This document shows, in pieces, positions 49,596 to 58,479 of a stretch of 64,000 nucleotides of DNA. Made by a program: the position numbers and the translations under genes. Source of the stretch: Microbacterium oleivorans (GTDB taxonomy: Bacteria; Actinomycetota; Actinomycetes; Actinomycetales; Microbacteriaceae); assembly GCF_001691565.1 (NCBI RefSeq), contig NZ_MAYO01000002.1, positions 387,376 to 451,375 of the forward strand, written 5' to 3'. Below the pieces are notes generated by a model. That model did no database searches, was not told the DNA's origin, and saw nothing but the letters and a program-made list of their open reading frames with translations. Position 1 is the stretch's first letter, and each line of letters starts with the position of its first letter.

Positions 49596-51349
49596 GCGTC
49601 CACCCCCAGCTGCGATTCGACGATCTCGCGGTACGTCTCGTTGGTCGCGAGGAGCTCGGTATGAGTCCCCACGCCGACCATCCGGCCCGCATCGAGCACC
49701 ACGATGCGGTCCGCGTCGATGATCGTCGAGACGCGCTGGGCGACGACGATCTTGGTGACCTCCGGCAGCTCGCGCCAGAGTGCCTGCCGCAATCGGGCGT
49801 CGGTCGAGAGGTCGAGGGCCGAGAACGAGTCGTCGAAGACGAGGATGTCGGGGCGGTGCACGATCGCACGGGCGATCGACAGCCGCTGACGCTGACCGCC
49901 GGAGACGTTGGTGCCGCCCTGGGCGATACGGGCGTCGAGCCCGCCTTCCATCTGCTCCACGAAGTCGCGGCCCTGTGCGATCTCCAATGCGTGCCAGATC
50001 TCGTCGTCGGTGGCTTCTTCACGTCCGAAACGCAGGTTGGACGCAACGGTTCCGGTGAACAGGAACGCGCGCTGGGGGACCAGCCCGATGCCCTTCCAGA
50101 GCTCGTCGAGATCGGCCTCGCGCACGTCGACACCTGCGACCTTCACCGAGCCCCCGGTGACATCGAACAGGCGGGGGATGAGTGAGACGAGCGTCGTCTT
50201 GCCTGCCCCCGTCGAGCCGACGACGGCTACCGTCTCGCCCGGCGCCGCCGCGAAGGTGAGTCCTTCGAGCACGGGGGAATCCGCGCCGGGATAGGTGAAG
50301 GACACGTTCTCGAACTCGACGGCTCCGGGGCGAGGGAACTCCTTCACGGGCCGCTCCGGACGGACGAGCCCGCCGTCGACGGCGAGGACCTCGCCGATGC
50401 GATCGGCCGAGACCGCCGCGCGAGGGATCATGATCGTCATGAAGGTGGCCATCAGGACGCCCATGAGGATCTGACCGATGTACTGCATGAAGGCGAACAG
50501 GGTGCCGATCTGCACACTGCCCTCGTTGACCTCGATGCCGCCGAACCAGATGACTCCGACGACCGTGACGTTGAGGACGAGCATCGCGAGCGGGAACATG
50601 AGGACGAAGAGCGACCCGACCTTGCGGCCCACGACGAGGATGTCGGTGTTCGCGCCGCGGAACCGCTCCTCCTCAATCGGCTCGCGGACGAAGGCCCGGA
50701 CGACACGGACCCCGGTGAGCTGCTCGCGCAGGATGCGGTTCACGGCGTCGAGTTTGGTCTGGTAGCTGCGGAACAGCGGCACCATACGGCTGATGATGAG
50801 GACGCCGATCACCAGGAGCACTGGGACCGAGACGCCGATCAGCCAGCTGAGGCCGACGTCCTGCTGCAGCGCCATGATGATGCCACCGATGGCGAGCAGG
50901 GGAGCGGTCACGAGCATCGTCGCGCCCATCATCGCCAGCATCTGCACCTGCTGCACGTCGTTCGTGTTGCGGGTGATGAGCGAGCCCGCTCCGAACTGCG
51001 TGACCTCGCGCTCCGAGAAACCGCTGACGCGCTCGAACACGTCGCGCCGGATGTCGCGGCCGACGGCCATCGCCGCGCGGGCGGCGAAGAAGGTGGCGAC
51101 GATCGACGCGACGATCTGACCGAGCGCGATGGCGAGCATGAGCAGGCCGTGCGACCAGATGTAGCCGACGTCGCCCTGGGTCACGCCCTTGTCGATGATG
51201 TCGGCGTTCAGGCGGGGGAGGTACAGCGCCGCCATGGCCGACGCGAACTGGAAGATCAGCACGCCGATCAGCAGCAGGCGATAGGTCCGGAGGTACCGGA
51301 CCAGAAGGGTTCCGAGCATGGATCTCAGAGTGCCACTACCTGCCGACAT
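49592..51349 (-). CDS. ABC exporter half-transporter, degenerate ATPase site
   Basis: Encodes 585 residues, six helices plus a nucleotide-binding domain. Walker A GSTGAGKTT and signature NVSGGQRQR are intact, but Walker B reads ILVFDDSFSALD with Asp in place of the catalytic Glu, and the H-loop reads VVAQRVSTI with Gln for His. This is the non-hydrolysing half expected in heterodimeric exporters; the partner gene downstream has the intact pair. GGGGGGA precedes the ATG. Confidence 0.9.
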   Translation of the reverse strand: MSAGSGTLRSMLGTLLVRYLRTYRLLLIGVLIFQFASAMAALYLPRLNADIIDKGVTQGDVGYIWSHGLLMLAIALGQIVASIVATFFAARAAMAVGRDIRRDVFERVSGFSEREVTQFGAGSLITRNTNDVQQVQMLAMMGATMLVTAPLLAIGGIIMALQQDVGLSWLIGVSVPVLLVIGVLIISRMVPLFRSYQTKLDAVNRILREQLTGVRVVRAFVREPIEEERFRGANTDILVVGRKVGSLFVLMFPLAMLVLNVTVVGVIWFGGIEVNEGSVQIGTLFAFMQYIGQILMGVLMATFMTIMIPRAAVSADRIGEVLAVDGGLVRPERPVKEFPRPGAVEFENVSFTYPGADSPVLEGLTFAAAPGETVAVVGSTGAGKTTLVSLIPRLFDVTGGSVKVAGVDVREADLDELWKGIGLVPQRAFLFTGTVASNLRFGREEATDDEIWHALEIAQGRDFVEQMEGGLDARIAQGGTNVSGGQRQRLSIARAIVHRPDILVFDDSFSALDLSTDARLRQALWRELPEVTKIVVAQRVSTIIDADRIVVLDAGRMVGVGTHTELLATNETYREIVESQLGVDA

Positions 51350-51394
51350 CCGCGTCCCCCCGCGGGTGGATGTCCGCTGACGGCGTAGCAGGGC

Positions 51395-51769
51395 TCAGCT
51401 CGCGAGCTCGAGCAGCTCCCGCACGTGCCCGACGATCTCGCGCGGACGGAACGGCTTCGCGACGACCTCGTCCACGCCGGCGCGGAGCGCCACCTCCTGG
51501 TCGCTGCTGTGCACTCGAGCGGTCAGCATGATGATGTGCGGCTGCGGGATGTCGACGCTCTGACGGATCTCCTGGGACGCTTGGATGCCGTCCGTCCCGG
51601 GCATCATCCAATCCATCAGGACGACCCGCGGTCGGTGTGCGCGCACCCGTTCGACGCCCTCTCGGCCGTTGCCGGCCCGAGCGACGGAGATGCCGGCGCG
51701 CTCGAGGCTCGAGACGAGGAGCATAGCGATGTCGTCGTCGTCGTCAACCACCAGCACCGAAATCGCCAC
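51395..51769 (-). CDS. Single-domain response regulator
   Basis: Encodes 124 residues from a GTG. It is a lone receiver domain: acidic patch VVDDDDD (8-13), phospho-acceptor Asp53 in VLMDWMMPG, Thr83 and Lys105 (AKPF). There is no output domain and no histidine kinase nearby, so it is a CheY-like orphan. It lies 45 bases upstream of the ABC exporter on the same strand and may be in its operon. Confidence 0.85.
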   Translation of the reverse strand: MAISVLVVDDDDDIAMLLVSSLERAGISVARAGNGREGVERVRAHRPRVVLMDWMMPGTDGIQASQEIRQSVDIPQPHIIMLTARVHSSDQEVALRAGVDEVVAKPFRPREIVGHVRELLELAS

Positions 51770-51841
51770 CCCCGTACTCTGACACGATCCGGGGGGCCGG
51801 GGTAATCGCGGGGACACCGCCGGGGATGCGATCTGACGGTC

Positions 51842-51991
51842 ATGACCGACACGGTCACGTTGCGCTCGCCGCTGTTCGGCTGGACCGTGGAACCCCTGCT
51901 CCTGCGCCCCTATCTGCAGCGACTCATCCGCTCGCGCAACGCCGTCCTGGTCGCGTCCCTGAGGGGTTCGGCGCCCGATCAGGCACGCTGA
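51842..51991 (+). CDS. Possible small protein, 49 aa
   Basis: A short frame divergent from the response regulator. The product is Leu/Arg-rich (WTVEPLLLRPYLQRLIRSRN) with no signal. Start context is weak. It may be real or a chance frame in GC-rich DNA. Confidence 0.3.
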   Translation: MTDTVTLRSPLFGWTVEPLLLRPYLQRLIRSRNAVLVASLRGSAPDQAR

Positions 51992-52084
51992 ACCCGTGTT
52001 CCTCCCCGTCCACCGGGGATTTTGACGCCGGTCGCGATAGCGTGGGAGCGGTCCGTCCCCGCGGTCGGCCATCGAAAGGAATCC

Positions 52085-53749
52085 ATGAGCACTGGCAGCG
52101 ACCCGGCACGCGCGTCTGCGCACGTCACCGGCGGAACCGCGCGGTTCACGGCGACCGACGGGGCGGAGGAGACGTTCGAGGCCGCTGACGCGGACGCCGT
52201 ACGTCGGCTGATCGTCGATCGCGTCCGAGCGGATGCCGCTGCCTCCGGTGCGCCCATCGAACTCGCCACGAGCGGGGACCGTGGCGAGCACCGACTCCTC
52301 GTCGATCCGGCCGGTGCCATCGACGTGGAGCTCGACGACCGTACGGTGACGCGCTCCGAGCTGCGACAGCAGGCGTGGTGGACGACCGATCCCGAGCCGG
52401 CCGACGGCTCGGAACCGCAGACCGGGCCCGACTCAGGGTCTGGACCCGAGCCGGCGCCGGAACCCGAGCCGGAGTCCGAGCCGCTCGTCGAGCCCGCCCT
52501 CGTCGCCGAGGTGCCCGCCTTCTTCCCCTCCTCCTCGTCCGCCGTCGACGACGGCGACGACGACGACCTCGACGACCCCGTTCCCGCGGGCTGGGAGCCT
52601 GCCCGGGTGACGGAGATCCCCGCTGCCGCGCCCGCGCCCGAGCCCACCCCCGAAGCGGAGACCGACGGTCGTCCGACCGCCGGCACCGACCCCGTCGATG
52701 TGGCTCGCGCGTCCTTCGCGGCCGAGGTTCAGCCCGCGGACGAGGTGGACGACGGGCACATCTCCGCCGCAGAGCCCGTGGCCCCCGAGGGCGCACCCGC
52801 GCCCGACACCGCGTTCGAGGCATCCGCTTCTCACGGTCCCCGTCCCTCGTTCATCGAGCCCCCCAGCGATCACCCCGCCACTGTGACCGGCTGGCGCGCG
52901 TTCTTCGTGCGGATCGGCGTTCCCATGAAGCCGTCGAAGGCGGAGATCGAGCGCGCGGAACGCGAGAAGGCGGTGTCGCGCCAGTGGGCGGGATGCCGCG
53001 CGATCGCGGTCGCCAACGGCAAGGGCGGCGTCGGCAAGACGATGACCACAGCGGTCCTCTCGGCGGTGTTCGCACGGCACGGTGGCGGAAACGTCCTCGC
53101 CTGGGACAACAACGACACCCGCGGCACGCTCGGCTGGCGTACCGAACAGGGTGACTACGACACGACGATCCGCGATCTCCTGCCCGAAGCGCCGCGGCTG
53201 CTCGAAGCGACGGCATCCGTCTCGGACATCGCGCGGTTCGTCCACCACCAGTCCGTCGACCGCTACGACGTGCTGCGCTCCAACCCCGAACTGCTCGCGG
53301 CCGACCAGCGCATCACCACGGCGGACTTCGACCTCCTCGCTCAGGTCGCCGCCCGCTACTACCGCATGGTGATCTTCGATTCCGGCAACGACGAGTCGGC
53401 CGACCGCTGGCTGCGGATGATCGACTCCGCGCACCAGCTCGTCGTCCCGACTCTCGCCGCTCCGGAATCCGCCGAGTCCGCGGCGCTCCTGCTCGACGCC
53501 CTCCGAAAGCGCGACGAGCACTCGCGTCGTCTCGCCGACGGCGCCGTCGTCGTGGTCGGGCAGTCCGAACGGGCGGGGATCGGCGCCGCGCAACGCATCG
53601 CGGCGGGCTTCGAGGGCCACGTCCGCGCGGTCGAGATCATCCCCTTCGACGACTCCCTGAAGGCGGGCCGCATCCGCTACGACGCACTCCAACCCCGGAC
53701 GAAGGATGCCTGGATGCGCGCCGCCGCCGCGGTGGCTCAAGGGCTGTAG
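52085..53749 (+). CDS. MinD/ParA-like ATPase with long acidic N-terminal region
   Basis: Encodes 554 residues after AAAGGAA. Residues 1-275 are a low-complexity Asp/Glu/Pro/Ala-rich region with no fold visible. Then comes a ParA/MinD ATPase: deviant Walker A NGKGGVGKTMTT, switch-like WDNNDTRGTLGW, and MVIFDSGND. It resembles EspI-like ATPases and other actinobacterial MinD-like proteins with disordered N-termini. No ParB, ESX or division gene is next to it. The two genes behind it may form its operon. Confidence 0.8.
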   Translation: MSTGSDPARASAHVTGGTARFTATDGAEETFEAADADAVRRLIVDRVRADAAASGAPIELATSGDRGEHRLLVDPAGAIDVELDDRTVTRSELRQQAWWTTDPEPADGSEPQTGPDSGSGPEPAPEPEPESEPLVEPALVAEVPAFFPSSSSAVDDGDDDDLDDPVPAGWEPARVTEIPAAAPAPEPTPEAETDGRPTAGTDPVDVARASFAAEVQPADEVDDGHISAAEPVAPEGAPAPDTAFEASASHGPRPSFIEPPSDHPATVTGWRAFFVRIGVPMKPSKAEIERAEREKAVSRQWAGCRAIAVANGKGGVGKTMTTAVLSAVFARHGGGNVLAWDNNDTRGTLGWRTEQGDYDTTIRDLLPEAPRLLEATASVSDIARFVHHQSVDRYDVLRSNPELLAADQRITTADFDLLAQVAARYYRMVIFDSGNDESADRWLRMIDSAHQLVVPTLAAPESAESAALLLDALRKRDEHSRRLADGAVVVVGQSERAGIGAAQRIAAGFEGHVRAVEIIPFDDSLKAGRIRYDALQPRTKDAWMRAAAAVAQGL

Positions 53750-53756
53750 GTTCCGC

Positions 53757-54146
53757 GTGCGTGCGGCCACGGGGGTCATGCTCGTCCTCGCTGTGCTCGC
53801 AGGACTGATCCTCGTCGGGGGCCTCTTCGTCGACACCCGCGAGAACACCGAATCGCGGTGCTGGAACGACGATCACCCGGCGGGTGTCTTGGTGTCCGAA
53901 ACGGCCCTCCTCTCCGCGGAGGCGACCATGTGGCCCGTGGGGCGGCAGTGCACCTGGGAGGCGGCGTCGGGTGACGTCGTGATCGTGACGCAGACGGGAT
54001 GGCCGAGGACGATCGGCTTCGTCGCCGTGAGTGCGATCTCGGCGGTTCTGGCCGTCGTCGGTGCGATACGCCGGCGCGCCGGCGCTGTCGCCCCGTTGAT
54101 CGTCTGCGTCCTCGCTCTCGGGGCCGCCGCATTCTGGGCGAACTGA
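53757..54146 (+). CDS. Two-helix membrane protein with Cys pair in outer loop
   Basis: Encodes 129 residues from a GTG eight bases after the MinD-like stop. There are hydrophobic segments at about 7-25 and 85-128, and an extracytoplasmic loop holding CWNDDHP and QCTWEAASG, likely a disulfide. Function unknown; probably co-transcribed with the ATPase. Confidence 0.6.
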   Translation: MRAATGVMLVLAVLAGLILVGGLFVDTRENTESRCWNDDHPAGVLVSETALLSAEATMWPVGRQCTWEAASGDVVIVTQTGWPRTIGFVAVSAISAVLAVVGAIRRRAGAVAPLIVCVLALGAAAFWAN

Positions 54147-54178
54147 TCAGGCGCGGACCGCTCGAGGGGGCGACGGGC

Positions 54179-55039
54179 ATGCGAGAGGATGGCGAATTGA
54201 CCGGTGCCGATCGCGACACGCGGCTGATCGAGGTCGCCGCGCGGCTCAGCGTAGCTCCCGCCGGTGATTTCGTTGCGCTCCGGAAAGCTGCGGCGGAGGA
54301 GGTCGAGGACCGGGACCTCGCAGCGGCCATCCGCGGTCTGCGCAAGCCCGTGCTCGCCGCCTGGGTGGTCAACCTCCTCGCCGCCGACGACCCCGAGGCA
54401 CTGGTGCCCGCCGCTGAGCTCGCCGAGGCGTTCCGGGAAGCCGCGGATGCCGGCGACGCACGTGCCCTCGCGGAGCTCACGACGCGGCGCCGCAGCATCC
54501 TTCGTGACCTCGTCGAGCGCGCCGTCATCCTCGCAGGCGACAACGGCGCGGACGTCGGCGCGGCGGTGCGTGCCGCTGTCGAGCAGACACTCGACGCGGC
54601 GCTGCGGGATTCGGATGCCGCCGCTGCCGTCGCGAGCGCTCGACTGCTGCGTTCCATCGAGGCGACCGGGATGGACGCTCCCGACCTATCGGGTGCGGTG
54701 TCGGGTCCGTTCGACGCGGGTTCTGCCCGGACCGACGGCGACGACGAGCTCGCCGAACGGCGCGCTGCCCGCGAGGTCGCACGGGCGGCGGCCGACGCCC
54801 GCCGCCACGCTGAGAGTGCGGAGAAGGAGCTCGCCCGGGTGGAGGAACACCTCGAAGCGGCCCGGACGCGCGCGACCGAGCTCGAGGAACGCCTCGCCGA
54901 GATCGACCGGGAACGCGCCCGGACGGCGAACGATCTGGACGCGGCTCAGAGGGCGGTGGACGGTCTCACTGACGAGCGCACCGTCGCCCGCGACGCCGCG
55001 CGCCGGGCGAGGAAGGCCGCCGATAAGGCGGCCACGTGA
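54179..55039 (+). CDS. Hypothetical helical protein with C-terminal coiled coil
   Basis: Encodes 286 residues, soluble. The first about 180 residues are helical (LRKAAAEEVEDRDLAAAIRG, PVLAAWVVNLLAADDPE). From about 205 to the end there is a clear heptad coiled coil rich in Ala, Glu and Arg (AAREVARAAADARRHAES, TELEERLAEIDRERARTAN). It may be a structural or scaffolding protein. It ends one base before the convergent gene's stop. Confidence 0.65.
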   Translation: MREDGELTGADRDTRLIEVAARLSVAPAGDFVALRKAAAEEVEDRDLAAAIRGLRKPVLAAWVVNLLAADDPEALVPAAELAEAFREAADAGDARALAELTTRRRSILRDLVERAVILAGDNGADVGAAVRAAVEQTLDAALRDSDAAAAVASARLLRSIEATGMDAPDLSGAVSGPFDAGSARTDGDDELAERRAAREVARAAADARRHAESAEKELARVEEHLEAARTRATELEERLAEIDRERARTANDLDAAQRAVDGLTDERTVARDAARRARKAADKAAT

Positions 55040-55309
55040 TCAACCGCGTGAACGGAGTTGATCGAGAGCGGTCGTCGCGGTCGACCAGACGAGCGTCTGC
55101 GCGACTTCTTCGGCCCGGTCGTATCGCGGACCGGTGAGGACGACGTACACGGCTCCGACGACGTCGATGTAGCCGACGACCTCGCCGCCGATCCGCACTT
55201 CGTACCGATCCTCGGCGATCAGGTCCCATTGGATGCGGGACGCTCGAGGCGGGGCATCCGCCGGCCGACGGGTGGGCAGCGCACGCAGCGTCTCAGAATC
55301 CACGTACAT
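55040..55309 (-). CDS. Hypothetical protein, 89 aa
   Basis: The start at 55309 has GAGG at good distance; the frame is open to 55366. The product is a small soluble strand-rich protein (RIQWDLIAEDRYEVRIGGEVVG, YIDVVGAVYVVLTGPRYD). I do not recognise a family. It is common for such short proteins in actinobacteria to have no known role. Confidence 0.6.
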   Translation of the reverse strand: MYVDSETLRALPTRRPADAPPRASRIQWDLIAEDRYEVRIGGEVVGYIDVVGAVYVVLTGPRYDRAEEVAQTLVWSTATTALDQLRSRG

Positions 55310-55414
55310 GTTCCGCACCTCGTCTCTCGCACCCAGCCGACGCTTATCCCAGGGGACCACCATCACTCGGGGGGTGGGGTTGGCGGAGGGGATTGACGAC
55401 GTCGTCTCCGGCGG

Positions 55415-56293
55415 CTACGCGAGGACGGGAGATGCGGCAGCGGTGCGGCGGACGGCGTCCGTCACGGTGTCGAGCAGGTCGGAGGACAGGTTCCACCTCT
55501 GCCAGTAGAGCGGGACGTCGACGGTGTCCTCGGCGAGGATCGTCAGCGATCCGGCGGCGACGCCCGCTTCGAATTGACCCGGAAGCAGCATCCCCCACCC
55601 GAGTCCCAGGGCGACCGCCTGGGCGAACTCGGCGGACGCGCTGATGATGTGCCGGGGTGGCTCGTGACGCGCGCCGTGTCGACGGGCGAAGGCGCTCTGC
55701 AGGCTGTCGTGCCGGTCGAAGTCCACTCGGGGCGCGGTTTCGAGGCCGGCGCTGCGCACCCCGTCGGGGAACCAGCGGTCAGCGAAGGCCTGGGTCGCCA
55801 CGGCGGTGTACCGCATGCGGCCGATGGGCGAGGCGACGCAACCTGCCACCGGATCCCGCTGAGATGTCACGGCTGCCATCACCGTGCCAGCGGCGAGCAA
55901 CTGCGCGGTGCGCTCCTGATCCTCGCGGTGCAGTTCGAACGTCACGTCCTGCGCGCCGGTGACGGCTGCCAGGGCGGGAAGGAACCACGTGATGAGGGAA
56001 TCCGCGTTGACCGCGAGCGTGACGTGCGCCGGGCCGTCGTCGCCGAGCGCGCTCCGAGCGTCGTGCTCGAGCAAGTCGAGCTGCCGTGCCAGGCGGACGA
56101 GCGGCTCACCGGCCGGCGTCGCGGTCACGGGTTTCGTCCTTCGGAGGACCACCCGTCCCACCCGCTGTTCGATGACGCGGATCCGCTGGCTGACGGCACT
56201 CGGCGTGATGCCCAGCCGCGCGGCCGCGCGGTCGAGAGTGCCTGCATCGACGGCGGCGGCGAGCGTTCGCAGGTGCTCCAACGGGATGTCCAC
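55415..56293 (-). CDS. LysR-family regulator (LysG/ArgP type)
   Basis: Encodes 292 residues from a GTG. The N-terminal helix-turn-helix reads LEHLRTLAAAVDAGTLDRAAARLGITPSAVSQRI as in LysG/ArgP, and the co-inducer domain follows. Divergent from a LysE exporter, it matches the LysG-LysE pair in which LysG activates lysE when basic amino acids build up. The 3' end contains one copy of a 25-base direct repeat that recurs after lysE. Confidence 0.87.
   Translation of the reverse strand: MDIPLEHLRTLAAAVDAGTLDRAAARLGITPSAVSQRIRVIEQRVGRVVLRRTKPVTATPAGEPLVRLARQLDLLEHDARSALGDDGPAHVTLAVNADSLITWFLPALAAVTGAQDVTFELHREDQERTAQLLAAGTVMAAVTSQRDPVAGCVASPIGRMRYTAVATQAFADRWFPDGVRSAGLETAPRVDFDRHDSLQSAFARRHGARHEPPRHIISASAEFAQAVALGLGWGMLLPGQFEAGVAAGSLTILAEDTVDVPLYWQRWNLSSDLLDTVTDAVRRTAAASPVLA
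55426..55450. repeat. 25-bp direct repeat, copy 1
   Basis: The repeat starts CGGGAGATGCGG and ends GCGGTGCGGCG. It is identical to 57048-57072. This copy lies inside the last codons of the LysG-type gene, the other just after the lysE stop, so the two flank the pair. The second copy, with about ten further similar bases, looks like a leftover 3' end of a lysG gene. Confidence 0.75.
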
Positions 56294-56306
56294 GATCCCG
56301 AGCGTA

Positions 56307-56323
56307 CTGAAGCATTCCTTCAG
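56307..56323. promoter_or_regulatory. LysR-type binding site between lysG and lysE
   Basis: CTGAAG, CATTC, CTTCAG is a perfect 6-5-6 inverted repeat of the T-N11-A type in the 85-base divergent gap. Its position fits the LysG activation site for lysE and its own repression. Confidence 0.65.
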
Positions 56324-56378
56324 ATCGTGCACAATCCTTCGCTGTACTGCATCGACAAGCACCCGTACGGTCGATGAC

Positions 56379-57044
56379 GTGCCCCCCGATCTCGTCGCCC
56401 TCCTCTCCGGCCTGGGTCTGTGCCTCGGACTCATCATCTCGATCGGCGCGCAGAACGCCGTGGTTCTGCGACAAGGCCTGCGACGCGAGCACATCGGCAT
56501 CGTCGTGCTGGTCTGCGTCGTCAGTGACGCGATCCTGCAGACCGTCGGCGTCGCCGGCATCGCCACCGTCGTGACCGCGCACCCGTGGCTCGAAACCGCT
56601 GCGCGGTGGGCGGGCGCGATCTTCATCGTCGGGTTCGCGATCGTGAGTGCGCGTCGCGCATGGCGAGGCGGCGGGAGCCTCGAGGTGGCCGCGGACGAGG
56701 AACAGACGGATGCCTCCTCCGCCCGCGCGGTGCTCACGCGAACCCGCTCACGGACGACGACCCGGACCGCCACGCTTGTGACCATCCTCGCCGTCACCTG
56801 GTTGAACCCCCACGCGATCGTGGAGACGACGGTCGTTCTCGGTTCCGTCGCCGCGACACACGGCGACGCGCGATGGTTCTTCCTCGCCGGAGGGATCGCC
56901 GCCAGCACCCTGTGGTTCGTGCTCTTCGGTTATGGCGCCCGCTACCTCGCGCCCCTCCTGCGAACCGAACGCGCGTGGCGGATCCTCGACGGCGGCATCG
57001 CCGCGATCATGGTGGTCATCGCGGTGACGCTCGTGCTCGGCTAG
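56379..57044 (+). CDS. LysE/ArgO-family basic amino-acid exporter
   Basis: Encodes 221 residues from a GTG. Six helices; GLGLCLGLIISIGAQNAVVLRQGLRREH near the N-terminus and VTWLNPHAIVETTVVLGSVA in the second half are diagnostic for LysE/ArgO. It should export L-lysine and/or L-arginine, under control of the divergent LysG-type regulator. Confidence 0.9.
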   Translation: MPPDLVALLSGLGLCLGLIISIGAQNAVVLRQGLRREHIGIVVLVCVVSDAILQTVGVAGIATVVTAHPWLETAARWAGAIFIVGFAIVSARRAWRGGGSLEVAADEEQTDASSARAVLTRTRSRTTTRTATLVTILAVTWLNPHAIVETTVVLGSVAATHGDARWFFLAGGIAASTLWFVLFGYGARYLAPLLRTERAWRILDGGIAAIMVVIAVTLVLG

Positions 57045-57047
57045 CGC

Positions 57048-57072
57048 CGGGAGATGCGGCAGCGGTGCGGCG
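57048..57072. repeat. 25-bp direct repeat, copy 2
   Basis: Identical to 55426-55450. It lies in the 70-base gap between the convergent lysE and lsr2 genes. Confidence 0.75.
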
Positions 57073-57114
57073 TGACGGCTCGTTCCCGGTCAGCGCCGGG
57101 GGAGTGTGACCGGG

Positions 57115-57477
57115 TCAGTGCGCGGCGTCGTACGCGTCGAGCACCTGCGCGGGGACGCGCCCGCGCTCAGAGACCTGATAGCCGTTCTTCGCCGCCCACT
57201 CGCGGATCGGCGCGTAATCGCGCTGACCGCCGCGCTTCTGCGTGCGGCTTCCGCTCGAGGATGCCGCGGGGCGGCCCGAGCTCGCCCGGTTCGAGACGCG
57301 TCGGGCCGCGTCGACGTACGGCGCCAGCGCGTCGCGGAGCGCATTCGCGTTGTCGTGGGTGAGATCGATCTCGTAGGCAGTGCCGTCGACGGAGAAGAGG
57401 ACGGTCTCGCCGTCGCCGACTTCGAGGACGGTGCCGTCCAGGTCGTCGACGAGCTGGTGCACGATTTTGCGGGCCAT
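57115..57477 (-). CDS. lsr2: Lsr2 nucleoid-associated protein
   Basis: Encodes 120 residues. The N-terminal dimerisation domain ([33 protein letters not shown]) and the C-terminal DNA-binding domain ([21 protein letters not shown]) with the RGR minor-groove motif at 105-107 are complete. Lsr2 bridges AT-rich DNA and silences acquired genes, the actinobacterial counterpart of H-NS. The AT-richer islets at 9.1-10.5 kb and 14.6-19.9 kb would be natural targets. Confidence 0.92.
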   Translation of the reverse strand: MARKIVHQLVDDLDGTVLEVGDGETVLFSVDGTAYEIDLTHDNANALRDALAPYVDAARRVSNRASSGRPAASSSGSRTQKRGGQRDYAPIREWAAKNGYQVSERGRVPAQVLDAYDAAH

Positions 57478-57505
57478 GCGCCGAGCCTAGTGGTGCGGAC
57501 GGCCG

Positions 57506-58354
57506 CTACGGCAGCAATCCGGCCCGGCGCGCCTTGGCCACGGCGGCATGACGGGTCGAGGCATCCAGCTTCGCCATCGCCGCCTGCAGATAGGACTTGA
57601 CCGTCCCTTCGCGCAGCGACAGCGACGCGGCGATCTCGGCATTCGTCGCGCCGAGGGCGCAGCACGCCAGGACGTCCAGCTCCCGCGGCGAGAGGGCGAC
57701 GTCGAGCGATGCCTCCCCGGCGGCCGGGCGGGTCATCCCCGTCAGCCTCTTCTCGACGGCGGCGATCCGGTCGCGGATGTCGGGGTCGGAGACGGATGCC
57801 GCGATGCTCCGCAGCTCGGCATAGCTCTCGCGCAGGTCCTCCTGCGCGGCGGCGGGGAGAGCGGGCTCAGCGGGTAGGAGTGCGGCCACTCGGCGCTCCA
57901 CCTCCTCGCGGACACGCAGCTCGGTGGCGAGCATGTCGGCCGCTTTGAAAGCCGGGCGGCTGACGAGGTCACCGACGGGACCGGGGGTCCACGAGCCGCA
58001 GTACACGATGCCGCGCGGGCGCCCGGTGACGACCACGGGGACGGCGAGGAGCGTCGAGATGCCTTCGCCCAGGATCGCCCGGTCGTAGTCGTGGGTGATC
58101 GTGCGGGCGGTCCGATAGTCCAGAGCGAGGCGGGGCCGCTTCTCGAGCATGGCTGCACCACCGAGTCCCCGGCCGGCTTCGACGACGAGGCCTTCGATGC
58201 TGCGGGTCCGCGTTCCGGCGATGGCGGTCACGTGCACGGCGCCGCCTCGTTCGAGGCCTCCGAAGACGACGGGAAACCGGGTCTGACGAGCCAGATCCGA
58301 CACGGCTCGGGAGACGAGCCGCGTGTCCGCGTCGCTCTCTGCCGACGATCCCAC
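57506..58354 (-). CDS. GAF-LuxR regulator, RamA-like
   Basis: Encodes 282 residues from a GTG, the same length as RamA of Corynebacterium as I recall it. A GAF-like sensor domain (VVFGGLERGGAVHVTAIAG, ISTLLAVPVVVTGRPRGIVY) is followed by a LuxR helix-turn-helix (LSPRELDVLACCALGATNAEIA, EGTVKSYLQAAMAKLD). It is divergent from the DUF485-acetate symporter operon. RamA is the master activator of acetate metabolism, so control of that operon is likely. Confidence 0.82.
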   Translation of the reverse strand: MGSSAESDADTRLVSRAVSDLARQTRFPVVFGGLERGGAVHVTAIAGTRTRSIEGLVVEAGRGLGGAAMLEKRPRLALDYRTARTITHDYDRAILGEGISTLLAVPVVVTGRPRGIVYCGSWTPGPVGDLVSRPAFKAADMLATELRVREEVERRVAALLPAEPALPAAAQEDLRESYAELRSIAASVSDPDIRDRIAAVEKRLTGMTRPAAGEASLDVALSPRELDVLACCALGATNAEIAASLSLREGTVKSYLQAAMAKLDASTRHAAVAKARRAGLLP

Positions 58355-58367
58355 GCGTACCTACTTC

Positions 58368-58462
58368 CGGGGGTGACGGCACCTCTGCCGCCTTCGTACG
58401 GTCGAACCTACCACGCGGCTGATTCTCAGGAACGGCCGGTGAGAGCATCGCAGCTCACCCCA
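58368..58462. promoter_or_regulatory. Divergent control region with RamA-type boxes
   Basis: CGGGGGT at 58368-58374 and ACCCCA at 58457-58462 match the loose RamA consensus of G-runs or C-runs of four to six flanked by A/C/T and T/C. One lies near the regulator's own start and one just before the DUF485 gene. G-runs are not rare in this DNA, so the match is suggestive only. Confidence 0.35.
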
Positions 58463-58479
58463 TGAGGCAAGGAGGCCAC

